The position numbers and the translations under genes are program-made. Positions 12,540-23,994 of a DNA stretch of 64,000 nucleotides are shown in pieces (the stretch's first letter is position 1; each line of letters begins with the position of its first letter). Location: assembly GCA_033807695.1 (NCBI GenBank), contig CM066307.1:4092001-4156000 (forward strand), given 5' to 3'. Source of the stretch: Daedaleopsis sinensis (lineage: Eukaryota > Basidiomycota > Agaricomycetes > Polyporales > Polyporaceae). The notes below the pieces were generated by a model that saw nothing but the letters and a program-made list of their open reading frames with translations, was not told the origin of the DNA and searched no databases.

Positions 12540-14940
12540 CATGTTTCACGGGCGCATCTTTGAGGGCACCATCACAGCAGCTGGTGTCGGAAGTTCTCGG
12601 TCCCTATGTTCTGCGTTCAGCTGTATGTCGTTCCGTCATCGTCGAGAGACCTGTATAGTGTATATGTTCAGGATGTATGTCGTCAGTCTATCGTGTGCCA
12701 ACTGAGGAGCGATATCGCTGTAGTGATTGTCTGTGCACGTCTGACTTGCCAATGTTCGACGTTGGATACCTTGCCCGGGCGCCATCAAATACGTGATATT
12801 GTATTCAGGCCTGCCCTAGGGGCCTCAGGCTGCGGCTCGAGACGCGCATTATACTACTTTCAGTATGCAGTGGTACCAGATCGCTCCCGATATTTTGTGA
12901 CTAAGCGCGAGTCTCCGAGCCCCACTCTCCATCCGCTTTGTCACCATGATTCATTCACGATCCCTCCGGAGCTTGCGCCTGCCCTCGGATGAACGTGAAC
13001 GCTCCTACTGCACTATCCTCAAGTTGTGGCATCCGCCAACTTACTACGATTCCTTCTTTCTCTCAACACACTTCCGCACAGCTGCGGTGTTGACCGTGGC
13101 TGATGGCGACAAGGACCGGGGACACTCTTCGTGGTAGGAAACGACGACGTAGGGGACATATGGTCTTGAGGATCGGCTCTGAGAATTGGAATGATGCTGA
13201 AGGTACGCTGCTGCACAAGATTTTTTTCTAGGTGCCGTCCGGTGCTCAGGTTGTCGTCATCGACTTGTTTGCCCTCATAGATGAACAAGGGACCAAGTCT
13301 CTTATTCCCGGCCAACTCCGATGATGTGCCGCATGTAACGTCATGAAGGATGCAGAAAGTCATGTCTCTGGGATGTATGATGTACGGTGCGTATGCCTGC
13401 CATGCTCCACGTCCTTCAGTGTCTTATCTTCCTGTTCGACTTAGGTAGAGGCGATCAACGTGTCATCCGTGTAGCCACAGTCCCATGGCGACGACGTAGG
13501 GACAACTCTTCTTCCATGTGCATGCTGCATGCGTGCTGCATGCGAAGTGTTCGCCGTAGCAGTTCACGGCCTCATGTTCTACCGTGGCCGTTGGCGAGAA
13601 CACAAACCGTGACTGATACTATGTTGACGCTCCTCCCTCAACATACAGATATGCACACGCTCTGACTTTAAATGCAAGGCACGCTACAACGGTCTGTACA
13701 CGATGACCCTGTCGAACACGAGCACCTCGATCGGCGCTGCCCCTGAGAGTCAGGCTTTAGGTGGTCAAGTAGCGCCATGCATCGTTACCGCAGCCCGTTG
13801 TCCTTCCGTACACCTACGCGCGTGCTGGTCACTCAACGATGCATAAAGGCTTATCTACTTGTGAGTGTTGATATGCTGTAGCGTTATCTTACTAGTCGGT
13901 CGCCAGCGCGAAGCACACATTTGCGGAAGATCATATTGCAAGACCCTCACGTGGAGTGAACCGGCTTGAATAGGCCGTCATGTAGACGAAGCTGAGGGAT
14001 CACTATAGTCTACAAGTAGTACGTGTTTTACGTTCATCCTCATATTTACACTCGGTTTATACTACTGGAATATCAACGGGGAAGTTTCACCGCACTCGTT
14101 GCTTATAGGTATCTTCAAGTTACCGGCGACGAACCTCTGCCATGTAGTTGAGTGCACTTCACATCGATTGTGAATGGGATGTCGCTTGCCGGCGAGAAGA
14201 TGTCTGTACCGACATTCGTTGCATTTGGACCAGTTCGAATTTGTGCGAGCACTGAGCAAATGCACGACGCGCGAGCAGCGACATTGCATCCTTTGAGTTC
14301 AAGTTCAATCAAAGATGTAGACAGCTTAGTACTGATACGGTTCGGCTGCTACCAACGAGTACGAATGAGCTCATTTTATTATGCAGGTCATTAATCACTT
14401 TGGTCCTGCAGGAATGATCGCTAGGGAACTCGACTCACTCCACGGCCTTTGCTACTACCTTTCGAGCTCACAAAAGTGAAATTCGCGTCTTCGACCCCTT
14501 CTAAATCCTCTCAAGACTACCCTGCACACCATTGGCCCAGCAAAGAACCCTACATCAGCTGAACAGCATGTAGTTACATGGTAATGAGGTCAAGCTCAAC
14601 GAGCTGTTCCCCGGAGTAACGGATATTCTAGGCCGTGAACAGATCAAAATTTAAAAACCTTATTGATATGGTGGCGTATACTGTAAACGAGACTGTCACG
14701 GTGGAAGACGTCCATGATAGTTTATAACATAATGGTCTTGACGAGAGAGATCATGATCACTGGCAGACGTCGAGGTTTCAGTAGGACGCAGCACTCACTG
14801 CCGTGCGCCGTAAAGAGTGAGTACGTCGTGCCTGGACACTCTGGCACTCGACGGATGCAACTATTCACTAGATATCCGCTACTAAAAGCTATGGGGTAGC
14901 TTAAGGTTCAAACGAGCGCCCTGGGCGAGTCCGGGTACTA
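12540..14940. other. Gene-poor region
   Basis: About 2.4 kb without a supported gene on either strand; ORFs are short and lack splice-compatible neighbours. It contains GCGGTGTTGACCGTGG near 13084 and GAGTTCAAGTTCAA near 14295, relatives of motifs described in the findings. Confidence 0.5.
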
Positions 14941-14944
14941 GGGC

Positions 14945-15316
14945 TTGCAGAGCGCCATGACTCCGAGTTATACTTCTACCAACGCACGCACGCACTACCC
15001 ACCGCAACCTTCTCATCCTTTTGTGAACGCCGACCACTACACCTGCTGTCTACTCGCTCCACCAAACATGCGCCAATCCGTCAAGGCGATCGTTCTACTT
15101 GCGAAAGTGTGCGCGGTCTGCGCAGAAATCTTCATACGCGCGGGGGCACACTTGTTGAAGATGCTCGAGAACGCCGAGCACATGGGACGGGATGTGGAGA
15201 ACGCTGTGGATGGTCATGAACAGGAGTTAGAGCAGGAGAGGGCCTGGGAGCTGGGAAGCGGCGGAGTCGATTGCACGAATGTTGACATGGACGATGATCG
15301 AATGGATATCGTCTGA
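14945..15316 (+). CDS. Small hypothetical protein
   Basis: A 123-codon ORF; the likelier start is the internal ATG at about 15068, giving some 82 residues. That shorter form has a hydrophobic N-terminal stretch (I-V-L-L-A-K-V-C-A-V-C-A-E-I-F-I) followed by a Glu/Asp-rich C-terminus. This could be a short membrane or secreted protein, or chance. No family recognised. Confidence 0.3.
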   Translation: MQSAMTPSYTSTNARTHYPPQPSHPFVNADHYTCCLLAPPNMRQSVKAIVLLAKVCAVCAEIFIRAGAHLLKMLENAEHMGRDVENAVDGHEQELEQERAWELGSGGVDCTNVDMDDDRMDIV

Positions 15317-15910
15317 TGCCGGGTGAGTCTCTTCATCTATAGGCTTGAGCTTCGTTATGTCCTAACGGACAGATTAGCATCTTTCGAAATCACCTGCGGC
15401 GGAGGACGTTACATGTCCGGGGCGGAGTTCTTGAATGGGGGGATGATGTAACAACGTTTGAGTCTTCAGCGATAGATCGTACTTGTTGGTTACGATCATG
15501 ATCTCGTTCAGCCTCATTCTACCCTAGTGTGCGTGTCCTCTAAACTTATTTGACTATACAGCGATCGTATGTCGGAGAACAAGGCGAACTGACGCAGGAG
15601 GAGCGTTCACCAATGTATCGGAACGTTGGTACCTTCGTCCTGTCGCGAACCGACCTCCACGATTATGACTGCTCTCGGCGACGCGTCCTGGTGTGTCTGG
15701 CTCACCATCGACATGTTCGAAGGAGCCGGAATCAAGGAGTGCAAATAAGTAGAAATCGTGAGGTACGTGCGATGCAGTTCCGAAACCAGCTATGTCTGAG
15801 ACCCGCGCATCAATGTAGTGACAAGGTCTGGTACCGCGGCGATAACTCAAACATACGATGATGGGTGAAGTTCAGAGGGCTGCCGTAGCCGCCACGCCGG
15901 CCCTAGCGAC
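15317..15910. other. Intergenic, nothing recognised
   Basis: Short ORFs on both strands (15550-15861) overlap one another and look like noise. Confidence 0.45.
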
Positions 15911-15919
15911 ACCACCACC

Positions 15920-18760
15920 ATATGGACCTCGACCTCGTCCCGCCATCTGCGCGCGCTGATTCAGACAGGGGCGACGAGGACGAGCGCGACCACCGACAGC
16001 AGCGACGAGGACGAGCGCGGCCACCGACCACGGCCACCGACCACGGCCCCGACAGCGGCCACGACTCGACCGCGTCCCGCCATCTGCGCGCGCGGATTCA
16101 GACAGCGGCGGCGACGACGACCGCGGCCACCGACAGCAGCGACGAGGACGAGCGCGGCCACCGACCACGGCCACCGACCACGGCCACCGACAGCGGCCAC
16201 GACTCGACCGCGTCCCGCCATCTACGCGCGCGGATTCGGACAGCGGCGACGAGGACGAGGACGACCACGGCCACCGACCACGGCCACCGACAGCGGTCAC
16301 GACTCGACCGCGTCCCGCCATCTACGCGCGCGGATTCAGACAGCGGCGACGAGGACGAGGACGAGCGCGGCCACCGACCACGGCCACCGACAGCGGCCAC
16401 GACTCGACCGCGTCCCGCCATCTACGCGCGCGGATTCGGACAGCGGCGACGAGGACGAGGACGACCACGGCCACCGACCACGGCCACCGACAGCGGCCAC
16501 GACTCGACCGCGTCCCGCCATCTACGCGCGCGGATTCAGACAGCGGCGACGAGGACGAGGACGAGCGCGGCCACCGACCACGGCCACCGACAGCAGCGAC
16601 GAGGACGAGCGCGGCCACCGACCACGGCCACCGACCACGGCCACGACTCGACCGCGTCCCGCCATCGCCGCGCGCGAATTCAGACAGCGGCGGCGACGAC
16701 GACCACGGCCACCGACAGCAGCGACGAGGACGAGCGCGGCCACCGACCACGGCCACCGACAGCGGCCACGACTCGACCGCGTCCCGCCATCGCCGCGCGC
16801 GGATTCAGACAGCGGCGGCGACGACGACCACGGCCACCGACAGCGGCCACGACTCGACCGCGTCCCGCCATCGCCGCGCGCGGATTCAGACAGCGGCGGC
16901 GACGACGACCACGGCCACCGACAGCGGCCACGACTCGACCGCGTCCCGCCATCTACGCGCGCGGATTCAGACAGCGGCGACGAGGACGAGGACGAGCGCG
17001 GCCACCGACCACGGCCACCGACAGCAGCGACGAGGACGAGCGCGGCCACCGACCACGGCCACCGACAGCAGCGACGAGGACGAGCGCGGCCACCGACCAC
17101 GGCCACCGACAGCGGCCACGACTCGACCGCGTCCCGCCATCGCCGCGCGCGGATTCAGACAGCGGCGGCGACGACGACCACGGCCACCGACAGCGGCCAC
17201 GACTCGACCGCGTCCCGCCATCTACGCGCGCGGATTCAGACAGCGGCGACGAGGACGAGGACGAGCGCGGCCACCGACCACGGCCACCGACAGCGGCCAC
17301 GACTCGACCGCGTCCCGCCATTGCCGCGCGCGGATTCAGACAGCGGCGGCGACGACGACCACGGCCACCGACAGCGGCCACGACTCGACCGCGTCCCGCC
17401 ATCGCCGCGCGCGGATTCAGACAGCGGCGGCGACGACGACCACGGCCACCGACAGCGGCCACGACTCGACCGCGTCCCGCCATCTACGCGCGCGGATTCA
17501 GACAGCGGCGACGAGGACGAGGACGAGCGCGGCCACCGACCACGGCCACCGACCACGGCCACGACTCGACCGCGTCCCGCCATCGCCGCGCGCGGATTCA
17601 GACAGCGGCGGCGACGACGACCACGGCCACCGACAGCAGCGACGAGGACGAGCGCGGCCACCGACCACGGCCACCGACCACGGCCACCGACAGCGGCCAC
17701 GACTCGACCGCGTCCCGCCATCTACGCGCGCGGATTCGGACAGCGGCGACGAGGACGAGGACGACCACGGCCACCGACCACGGCCACCGACAGCGGCCAC
17801 GACTCGACCGCGTCCCGCCATCGCCGCGCGCGAATTCAGACAGCGGCGGCGACGACGACCACGGCCACCGACAGCAGCGACGAGGACGAGCGCGGCCACC
17901 GACCACGGCCACCGACCACGGCCACCGACAGCGGCCACGACTCGACCGCGTCCCGCCATCGCCGCGCGCGGATTCAGACAGCGGCGGCGACGACGACCAC
18001 GGCCACCGACAGCAGCGACGAGGACGAGCGCGGCCACCGACCACGGCCACCGACAGCAGCGACGAGGACGAGCGCGGCCACCGACCACGGCCACCGACAG
18101 CGGCCACGACTCGACCGCGTCCCGCCATCGCCGCGCGCGGATTCAGACAGCGGCGGCGACGACGACCACGGCCACCGACAGCGGCCACGACTCGACCGCG
18201 TCCCGCCATCTACGCGCGCGGATTCAGACAGCGGCGACGAGGACGAGGACGAGCGCGGCCACCGACCACGGCCACCGACAGCGGCCACGACTCGACCGCG
18301 TCCCGCCATTGCCGCGCGCGGATTCAGACAGCGGCGGCGACGACGACCACGGCCACCGACAGCGGCCACGACTCGACCGCGTCCCGCCATCGCCGCGCGC
18401 GGATTCAGACAGCGGCGGCGACGACGACCACGGCCACCGACAGCGGCCACGACTCGACCGCGTCCCGCCATCTACGCGCGCGGATTCAGACAGCGGCGAC
18501 GAGGACGAGGACGAGCGCGGCCACCGACCACGGCCACCGACCACGGCCACGACTCGACCGCGTCCCGCCATCGCCGCGCGCGGATTCAGACAGCGGCGGC
18601 GACGACGACCACGGCCACCGACAGCAGCGACGAGGACGAGCGCGGCCACCGACCACGGCCACCGACCACGGCCACCGACAGCGGCCACGACTCGACCGCG
18701 TCCCGCCATCTACGCGCGCGGATTCAGACAGCGGCGACGAGGACGAGCGCGTCTGCCGAC
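15920..18760. repeat. GC-rich satellite-like tandem array with higher-order repeat
   Basis: About 2.8 kb built from blocks such as CCACCGACCACGG, CCACCGACAGCGG, GACTCGACCGCGTCCCGCCA and GCGGATTCAGACAGCGGCG. The GACTCGACCGCG block recurs at 16201, 16301, 16401 and 16501, a 100-bp period; elsewhere the spacing varies by insertion of GACGAGGACGAGCGCGG modules. About 17.13-17.72 kb is repeated at 18.12-18.71 kb with an offset of 988 bp, so there is a higher-order unit. Almost all six frames stay open, including a 969-codon + frame, because the unit lacks stop triplets. I treat these ORFs as a consequence of composition and not as genes. Confidence 0.85.
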
Positions 18761-18944
18761 CACCGACTCGGACTGCCAGCGCGGACGAGCCCGACTCGGC
18801 CACCACTATATTGAACCTCTGCTGGAATTGACTAGCATACAGTGTATTATAATATAACACAGAGAACATTCGCCAGATCACGCTCTTGCAAATCTTTACT
18901 CTCAATCGAATCATCTCGACACCAAACAAAAACTGAAAACAAAT

Positions 18945-19030
18945 ACTATGCAAATCTAGGACTCGAACACAAACACCCACGAATTGAATCCGTGATTACC
19001 TACCGTTCTACCGTTGCGTCAAAGGACCGG
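18945..19030 (-). other. tRNA-like element or SINE head, degenerate
   Basis: On the - strand, an A-box-like TGACGCAACGG (19,021-19,011) is followed about 45 bases on by a B-box-like GTTCGAGTCC (18,967-18,958). Between them CACGG, a 7-base loop and TCGTG form a possible anticodon arm whose loop would read UCA. The acceptor and T stems pair poorly, so it is not a normal tRNA gene. It may be a pseudogene or the head of a SINE. Confidence 0.3.
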
Positions 19031-20250
19031 ATACTCCGTAACCTTTTCAATCATACTTAGATCACTCATCATTTCCTATTTGCCAGACACGTGGCCAACT
19101 CGAACTCTAAGTCATTTCAACTTCAAGTTGAAGCCTGAGCGGCCGCCGCCATCCTCCAACAACTGCTTCCACTGGCAGTTGTAGTTCGTGACCCCATTTC
19201 CACCACTGCGACTCAGACTCTTATAGAAGCCACTGCCGCAGAGGTTAGCCCGGCGTGCAGAACCTCGGAGTTCCTCCGAACGGACGCACGCAAAGCACTC
19301 TGGTCGCTCCGAGCTTCTACCGTGACTTGTGTACTTTCAACCTCTCCGAGTCACTGGAAATGCATTCTCTGAGGCTTTGCTACGAGTCTACGACAATCAC
19401 GGTCGATCGCGGTGTTACCCGCGGACGAGTCGGACTCCCTGGACGCAAACGCAACGCCCAGCGAACAAACAGTAGTGAACAAGAGTCCATGCTCGTGGTT
19501 GGGCGAAGGGTGGCCGGAGCGAAAGGCTGTTTGTTACTGTGAGTCGCCATTTGTCATTCAACTTGTGTGCAGAGGATAGTCACCAAGTTGACAGTTAGAT
19601 TTTATGTGGCCAGGGTAGACGGAACTGCTCTAGTGCGCCTGCCTGTGATACATCTGTGGGGCGACTTCGTTCCTAACATCTGTTGAGTTCAGTACGATCG
19701 CGCGCACATCGGTCGGCATTACCGTGAATTCATACCGTATTGATTAGTTGTACGAGCATTTACTTCAGCTGCAAGCGTTACACAACCATCCATTCTCAGA
19801 CTTGTCAGTTCCGGAATGCGCTGCGCCGATCATAAACTATGCTCGCCTGCGCCCCAGTTACCCAGCGCAGATCTTCGGGCAGCGTTTATCGCGCGAGTCG
19901 GGAGGTGACCCCTCTCGCCAGTCGCCGTATTCTCTGGGTCGTCGCATCGTGACGCGGGCTGTGATGTCCGAGTGGCACGGGACACGTCCCTCGCCCGAGC
20001 CGTCGCATCTGCTGGGTCGTCGCGGACACGCTCGGGTATGGATAGCGAGGAATGAGGCCCACTCAGCTCAACGACCCCTCCTCCGGCCTGTCGCCACTGT
20101 AGGATGGGTTGGTGGGCGCGGCATCGAGCGCATTCCGCTTCGTCATCCACAACTTGAAGTAGTCGCCGCACCTTAGTTAGTGACAGGCTCGCGCTCGACG
20201 TATTGGGGAAAAGAGAGTAGAGAACCAGTAGAGAACCAGGGTCCGGAGCA
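19031..20250. other. Gene-poor region with degenerate repeat and palindrome
   Basis: A 17-base palindrome lies at 19116-19132 (TTCAACTT-C-AAGTTGAA). 19,245-19,320 resembles one unit of the 7.48-7.98 kb repeat (CCCGGCGTG and GCAAAGCACTCT). GCGGTGTTACCCGCGGAC lies near 19410. The 142-codon ORF at 19748-20176 has no gene-like features. Confidence 0.55.
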
Positions 20251-20299
20251 CTTATACAGTGCGCCGGGCTGAGGGCGAGTACGCGCTCGCCACGCACAT

Positions 20300-20835
20300 G
20301 TGCGTGACGGGCTCGCTCTTTTCGTATGGGGGAAAGAGAGCAGACGGCCAGGGCCTGGCGCACTTACACAGTACGCCAGGCCCGGGACGAGTACGAGCTC
20401 GCCACGCACTTGTGCATGACGCGCTCGCTCTCGCCTCCGTACGCGAGAGAGAGCGGAGAGAGCCAGGGCCTGGCGCACTTGCACAGTACGCCAGGCCCGG
20501 GACGAGTACGAGCTCGCCACGCACTTGTGCATGACGCGCTCGCTCTCGCCTTCGTACACGGGAGAGAGCGTAGAGAGCCAGGGCTCGGCGCACTTACACA
20601 GTACGCCAGGCCCGGGGCGAGTACGAGCTCGCCACGCAATTGTGCGTGACGCGCTCGCTCTCGCCTCCGTACGCGGGAGAGAGAGGAGAGAGCCAGGGCC
20701 CGGCGCACTTACACAGTACGCTAGGCCCGGGGCGAGTACGAGCTCGCCACGCAATTGTGCGTGACGCGCTCGCTCTCGCCTCCGTACGCGGGAGAGAGAG
20801 GAGAGAGCCAGGGTCCGGCGCACTGGCACTTACTA
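20300..20835. repeat. 115-bp tandem array, about 4.5 copies
   Basis: The block GACGCGCTCGCTCTCGCC starts at 20418, 20533, 20648 and 20763, exactly 115 bp apart. A more diverged copy begins near 20306. ORFs in several frames on both strands are repeat artefacts. Confidence 0.9.
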
Positions 20836-21049
20836 TATAATGAGAGCTCGAGCCCGGCGCGTTTCTGTAGTGTGTCCAGCTCGCTAAGCAAGAGGTTGTG
20901 TATGCAGATATACACTCAACAGGCCGCGGGAAATGGGGTAAGTAGAACGTGTCTACTCTGTTTCTGTCAGCGCTTATGCCGACCGACTGTTCTTCTCTTT
21001 CCTCCATCGTCCTCCCCCTTACGATCTAACTCTTACAACACCAACGATG

Positions 21050-21515
21050 TTTGTCATACCAAAGAACCTATACAAAGTGCGTTATAACTAGGTGTTCTTT
21101 CTAACTGACATAACTCACCACGTATAATATCAGTTTGTGTATTCGATGTGGGTAGGGCGCAGAGGCGATGTCGAGTACGATGTGAAGTTGAAATCACTCG
21201 TTTCTGTATGTAGATTGTTCTCGTTCAATTCATGCGACTAACCCCCACAGTGCAGCTCGCCCACCAGCTCGGGTGTTCAACGACCGACTTGGATGGCTAC
21301 CAAGTTATAGGCCGGCCTACCGGTTGGACCAAGGGCGATTTCGACTGGATCTCGGTGAAGATTCCGAGTGGGTGCGAGTTTGGCTTTGCAGAGCAGATCA
21401 AGTGCGTTTTGTATTTTCGCGTACTCAGCCTGTACTGATTGTGTTGTAACAGAGTTTGCGACCAGTTTAGAAGGGGGTTTGCTATCACTTTTGAAGACTT
21501 CGTCGAAGAATGTTA
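21050..21515 (+). CDS. Small spliced hypothetical gene, possibly a fragment
   Basis: A frame from 21232 encodes a block with D-L-D-G-Y-Q-V-I-G-R-P-T-G-W and K-I-P-S-G-C-E-F-G-F. It continues across an intron (donor GTGCGT near 21400, acceptor ACAG near 21451) into a short exon ending in F-E-D-F-V-E-E-C and a TAG at about 21513. Possible upstream exons start at an ATG near 21046, but phases do not join cleanly. Function and family unknown. It could be a decayed gene. Confidence 0.35.
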
Positions 21516-21779
21516 GTGCCATGGGTCGAAGGCGACGAAAGAAATAGTCGAGTATGAGAACAGTGATAGAATAGCTAGTATTGGGTACGCGTTTCTAGTG
21601 GAAGTATCTGAATAGTAGGCGGTGATACATCGTCTTCGCTACTTGGTCCGTCACCTTTCTGCCCTTCTTGACTCTCCTGCCCGCCTCCTCCATGCAACAG
21701 CTCTGCATCGCTCATCTATCTTGCCGCCATATGTGACATACGCCCCCCGACCGCCCATGCAACGCCCCCGCCTTCGCCA

Positions 21780-23150
21780 TGCAACCGCTGCCCGCCTGTC
21801 TCTTGCCCGCGACCTCCATGCACCCGCCGCCTGCCTGTCTCGTCTCTCTTGCCCACGACCGCCGTCCGACCGCCCCCCGACCGCCATGCAACGCCCCCCG
21901 CCTGTCTCTTGCCCGCCTTCGCCATGCACCCGCCGCCTGCCTGTCTCGTCTCTCTTGCCCACGACCGCCGTCCGACCGCCCCCCGACCGCCATGCAACGC
22001 CCCCCGCCTGTCTCTTGCCCGCCTTCGCCATGCACCCGCCGCCTGCCTGTCTCGTCTCTCTTGCCCACGACCGCCGTCCGACCGCCCCCCGACCGCCATG
22101 CAACGCCCCCCGCCTTCGCCATGCACCCGCCGCCTGCCTGTCTCGTCTCTCTTGCCCACGACCGCCGTCCGACCGCCCCCCGACCGCCATGCAACGCCCC
22201 CCGCCTTCGCCATGCACCCGCCGCCTGCCTGTCTCGTCTCTCTTGCCCACGACCGCCGTCCGACCGCCCCCCGACCGCCATGCAACGCCCCCCGCCTTCG
22301 CCATGCACCCGCCGCCTGCCTGTCTCGTCTCTCTTGCCCACGACCGCCGTCCGACCGCCCCCCGACCGCCATGCAACGCCCCCCGCCTGTCTCTTGCCCG
22401 CCTTCGCCATGCACCCGCCGCCTGCCTGTCTCGTCTCTCTTGCCCACGACCGCCGTCCGACCGCCCCCCGACCGCCATGCAACCGCTGCCCGCCTTCGCC
22501 ATGCACCCGCCGCCTGCCTGTCTCGTCTCTCTTGCCCACGACCGCCGTCCGACCGCCCCCCGACCGCCATGCAACCGCTGCCCGCCTTCGCCATGCACCC
22601 GCCGCCTGCCTGTCTCGTCTCTCTTGCCCACGACCGCCGTCCGACCGCCCCCCGACCGCCATGCAACCGCTGCCCGCCTTCGCCATGCACCCGCCGCCTG
22701 CCTGTCTCGTCTCTCTTGCCCACGACCGCCGTCCGACCGCCCCCCGACCGCCATGCAACCGCTGCCCGCCTTCGCCATGCACCCGCCGCCTGCCTGTCTC
22801 GTCTCTCTTGCCCACGACCGCCGTCCGACCGCCCCCCGACCGCCATGCAACGCCCCCCGCCTGTCTCTTGCCCGCCTTCGCCATGCACCCGCCGCCTGCC
22901 TGTCTCGTCTCTCTTGCCCACGACCGCCGTCCGACCGCCCCCCGACCGCCATGCAACCGCTGCCCGCCTTCGCCATGCACCCGCCGCCTGCCTGTCTCGT
23001 CTCTCTTGCCCACGACCGCCGTCCGACCGCCCCCCGACCGCCATGCAACGCCCCCCGCCTGTCTCTTGCCCGCCTTCGCCATGCACCCGCCGCCTGCCTG
23101 TCTCTCTTGCCCACGACCGCCGTCCGACCGTCCGACTGTCCGACCGCCCC
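21780..23150. repeat. Pyrimidine-rich tandem array, units of 91 and 106 bp
   Basis: Direct repeats built on CTTGCCCACGACCGCCGTCC, CGACCGCCATGCAA and CGCCATGCACCCGCCG. CTTGCCCACG begins at 22151, 22242, 22333 and 22439. The unit is therefore 91 bp, or 106 bp when a 15-bp CCTGTCTCTTGCCCG module is inserted. Some units carry CGCTGCC instead of CGCCCCC. ORFs over 500 codons occur in at least three frames on each strand, which shows they reflect composition. Confidence 0.85.
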
Positions 23151-23364
23151 CCGATCGCCATGCAACGCCCCCCGCCTGTCTCTTGCCCTCGACCTCCATG
23201 CACCCGCCGCCTCCCTGCCTCGCGACCCACATGCAACCACCTCGCTCGGCTCTCTCCTGCCCCCCGGTCTCGATTTGCGCAATGTGCCGAAGCGCAGCGA
23301 GGCCTCTTTTGTAGTGTATATCATAATGGCATGCGAGTATCCAATGTCATATAACCCTCGCTAG

Positions 23365-23990
23365 GGATGAGCGTGGAGGGAGAAGGGGCGGGGTTGAGCG
23401 AGCGGCGCGCAGGGGGGTGCGAGAACACGGGCTGCGCGCGGGGAGGGTTGTGCATCGGGGGATATACGGTATCTCTGACGCGGGCGAGGCGATCTGCCTC
23501 ACCCCGAAACGTTCGCGCGGGGGAGAAGGGACGGGCGACTTGGTCGTATATGCCAGCGCGCGGTCAAACGCGCATGAACTGGCGAGGGGTCAGGCATGGT
23601 GGGGACATGTCTGTGACGCCGGCGCGAGCTGGCTTGCCAGCGCGCACCCTTCCGACGTGGGCGGGCAATGTTCCTCCCACTGGGAGCGATGCCCAGAGGA
23701 GCAGCGCCGCTCGGTCTGTGCGTGGCACCCATCACGTCGTGCTCGGGGCGGAAACGTCATCGCGCTCGCGCGCGCCAGCGCCCGCGATCCCGACGATGTC
23801 TCGCATGCTCCTCCCCCTTCCAGTAATGCCCAGGGGAGCCGCCGCGCGCGATCTGTCCGTAGCCCCATTCCTGTCAGCGTCGGGTCGGGAACGTTGTCCC
23901 GCTCCGCCTTGTCTGCGCGCCCCATTACTCCTCCCATGCGCCTCCACTCCTGACATCGACCGCCTCCACACTCCATCGGCGCGCCACCAT
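23365..23990. other. GC-rich spacer, no supported gene
   Basis: Overlapping ORFs on both strands (for example 23367-24098 on +) have the low-complexity Arg/Pro/Ala composition expected of GC-rich non-coding DNA. Confidence 0.45.
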
Positions 23991-23994
23991 GCTG

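Noticed and set aside
15922..18831. 969-codon ORF and overlapping long ORFs on both strands
   Set aside because: Open frames occur in nearly all registers of a stop-free GC-rich repeat; no unique sequence, no family, no intron pattern.
19748..20176. 142-codon + ORF
   Set aside because: Short internal duplications and no recognisable protein features; the opposite strand is equally open.
20300..20835. CRISPR array
   Set aside because: The 115-bp units are contiguous with no unique spacers, and the genome is eukaryotic.
21622..23364. ORFs of 500-580 codons on both strands
   Set aside because: At least six mutually overlapping frames are open, a property of the repeat composition.
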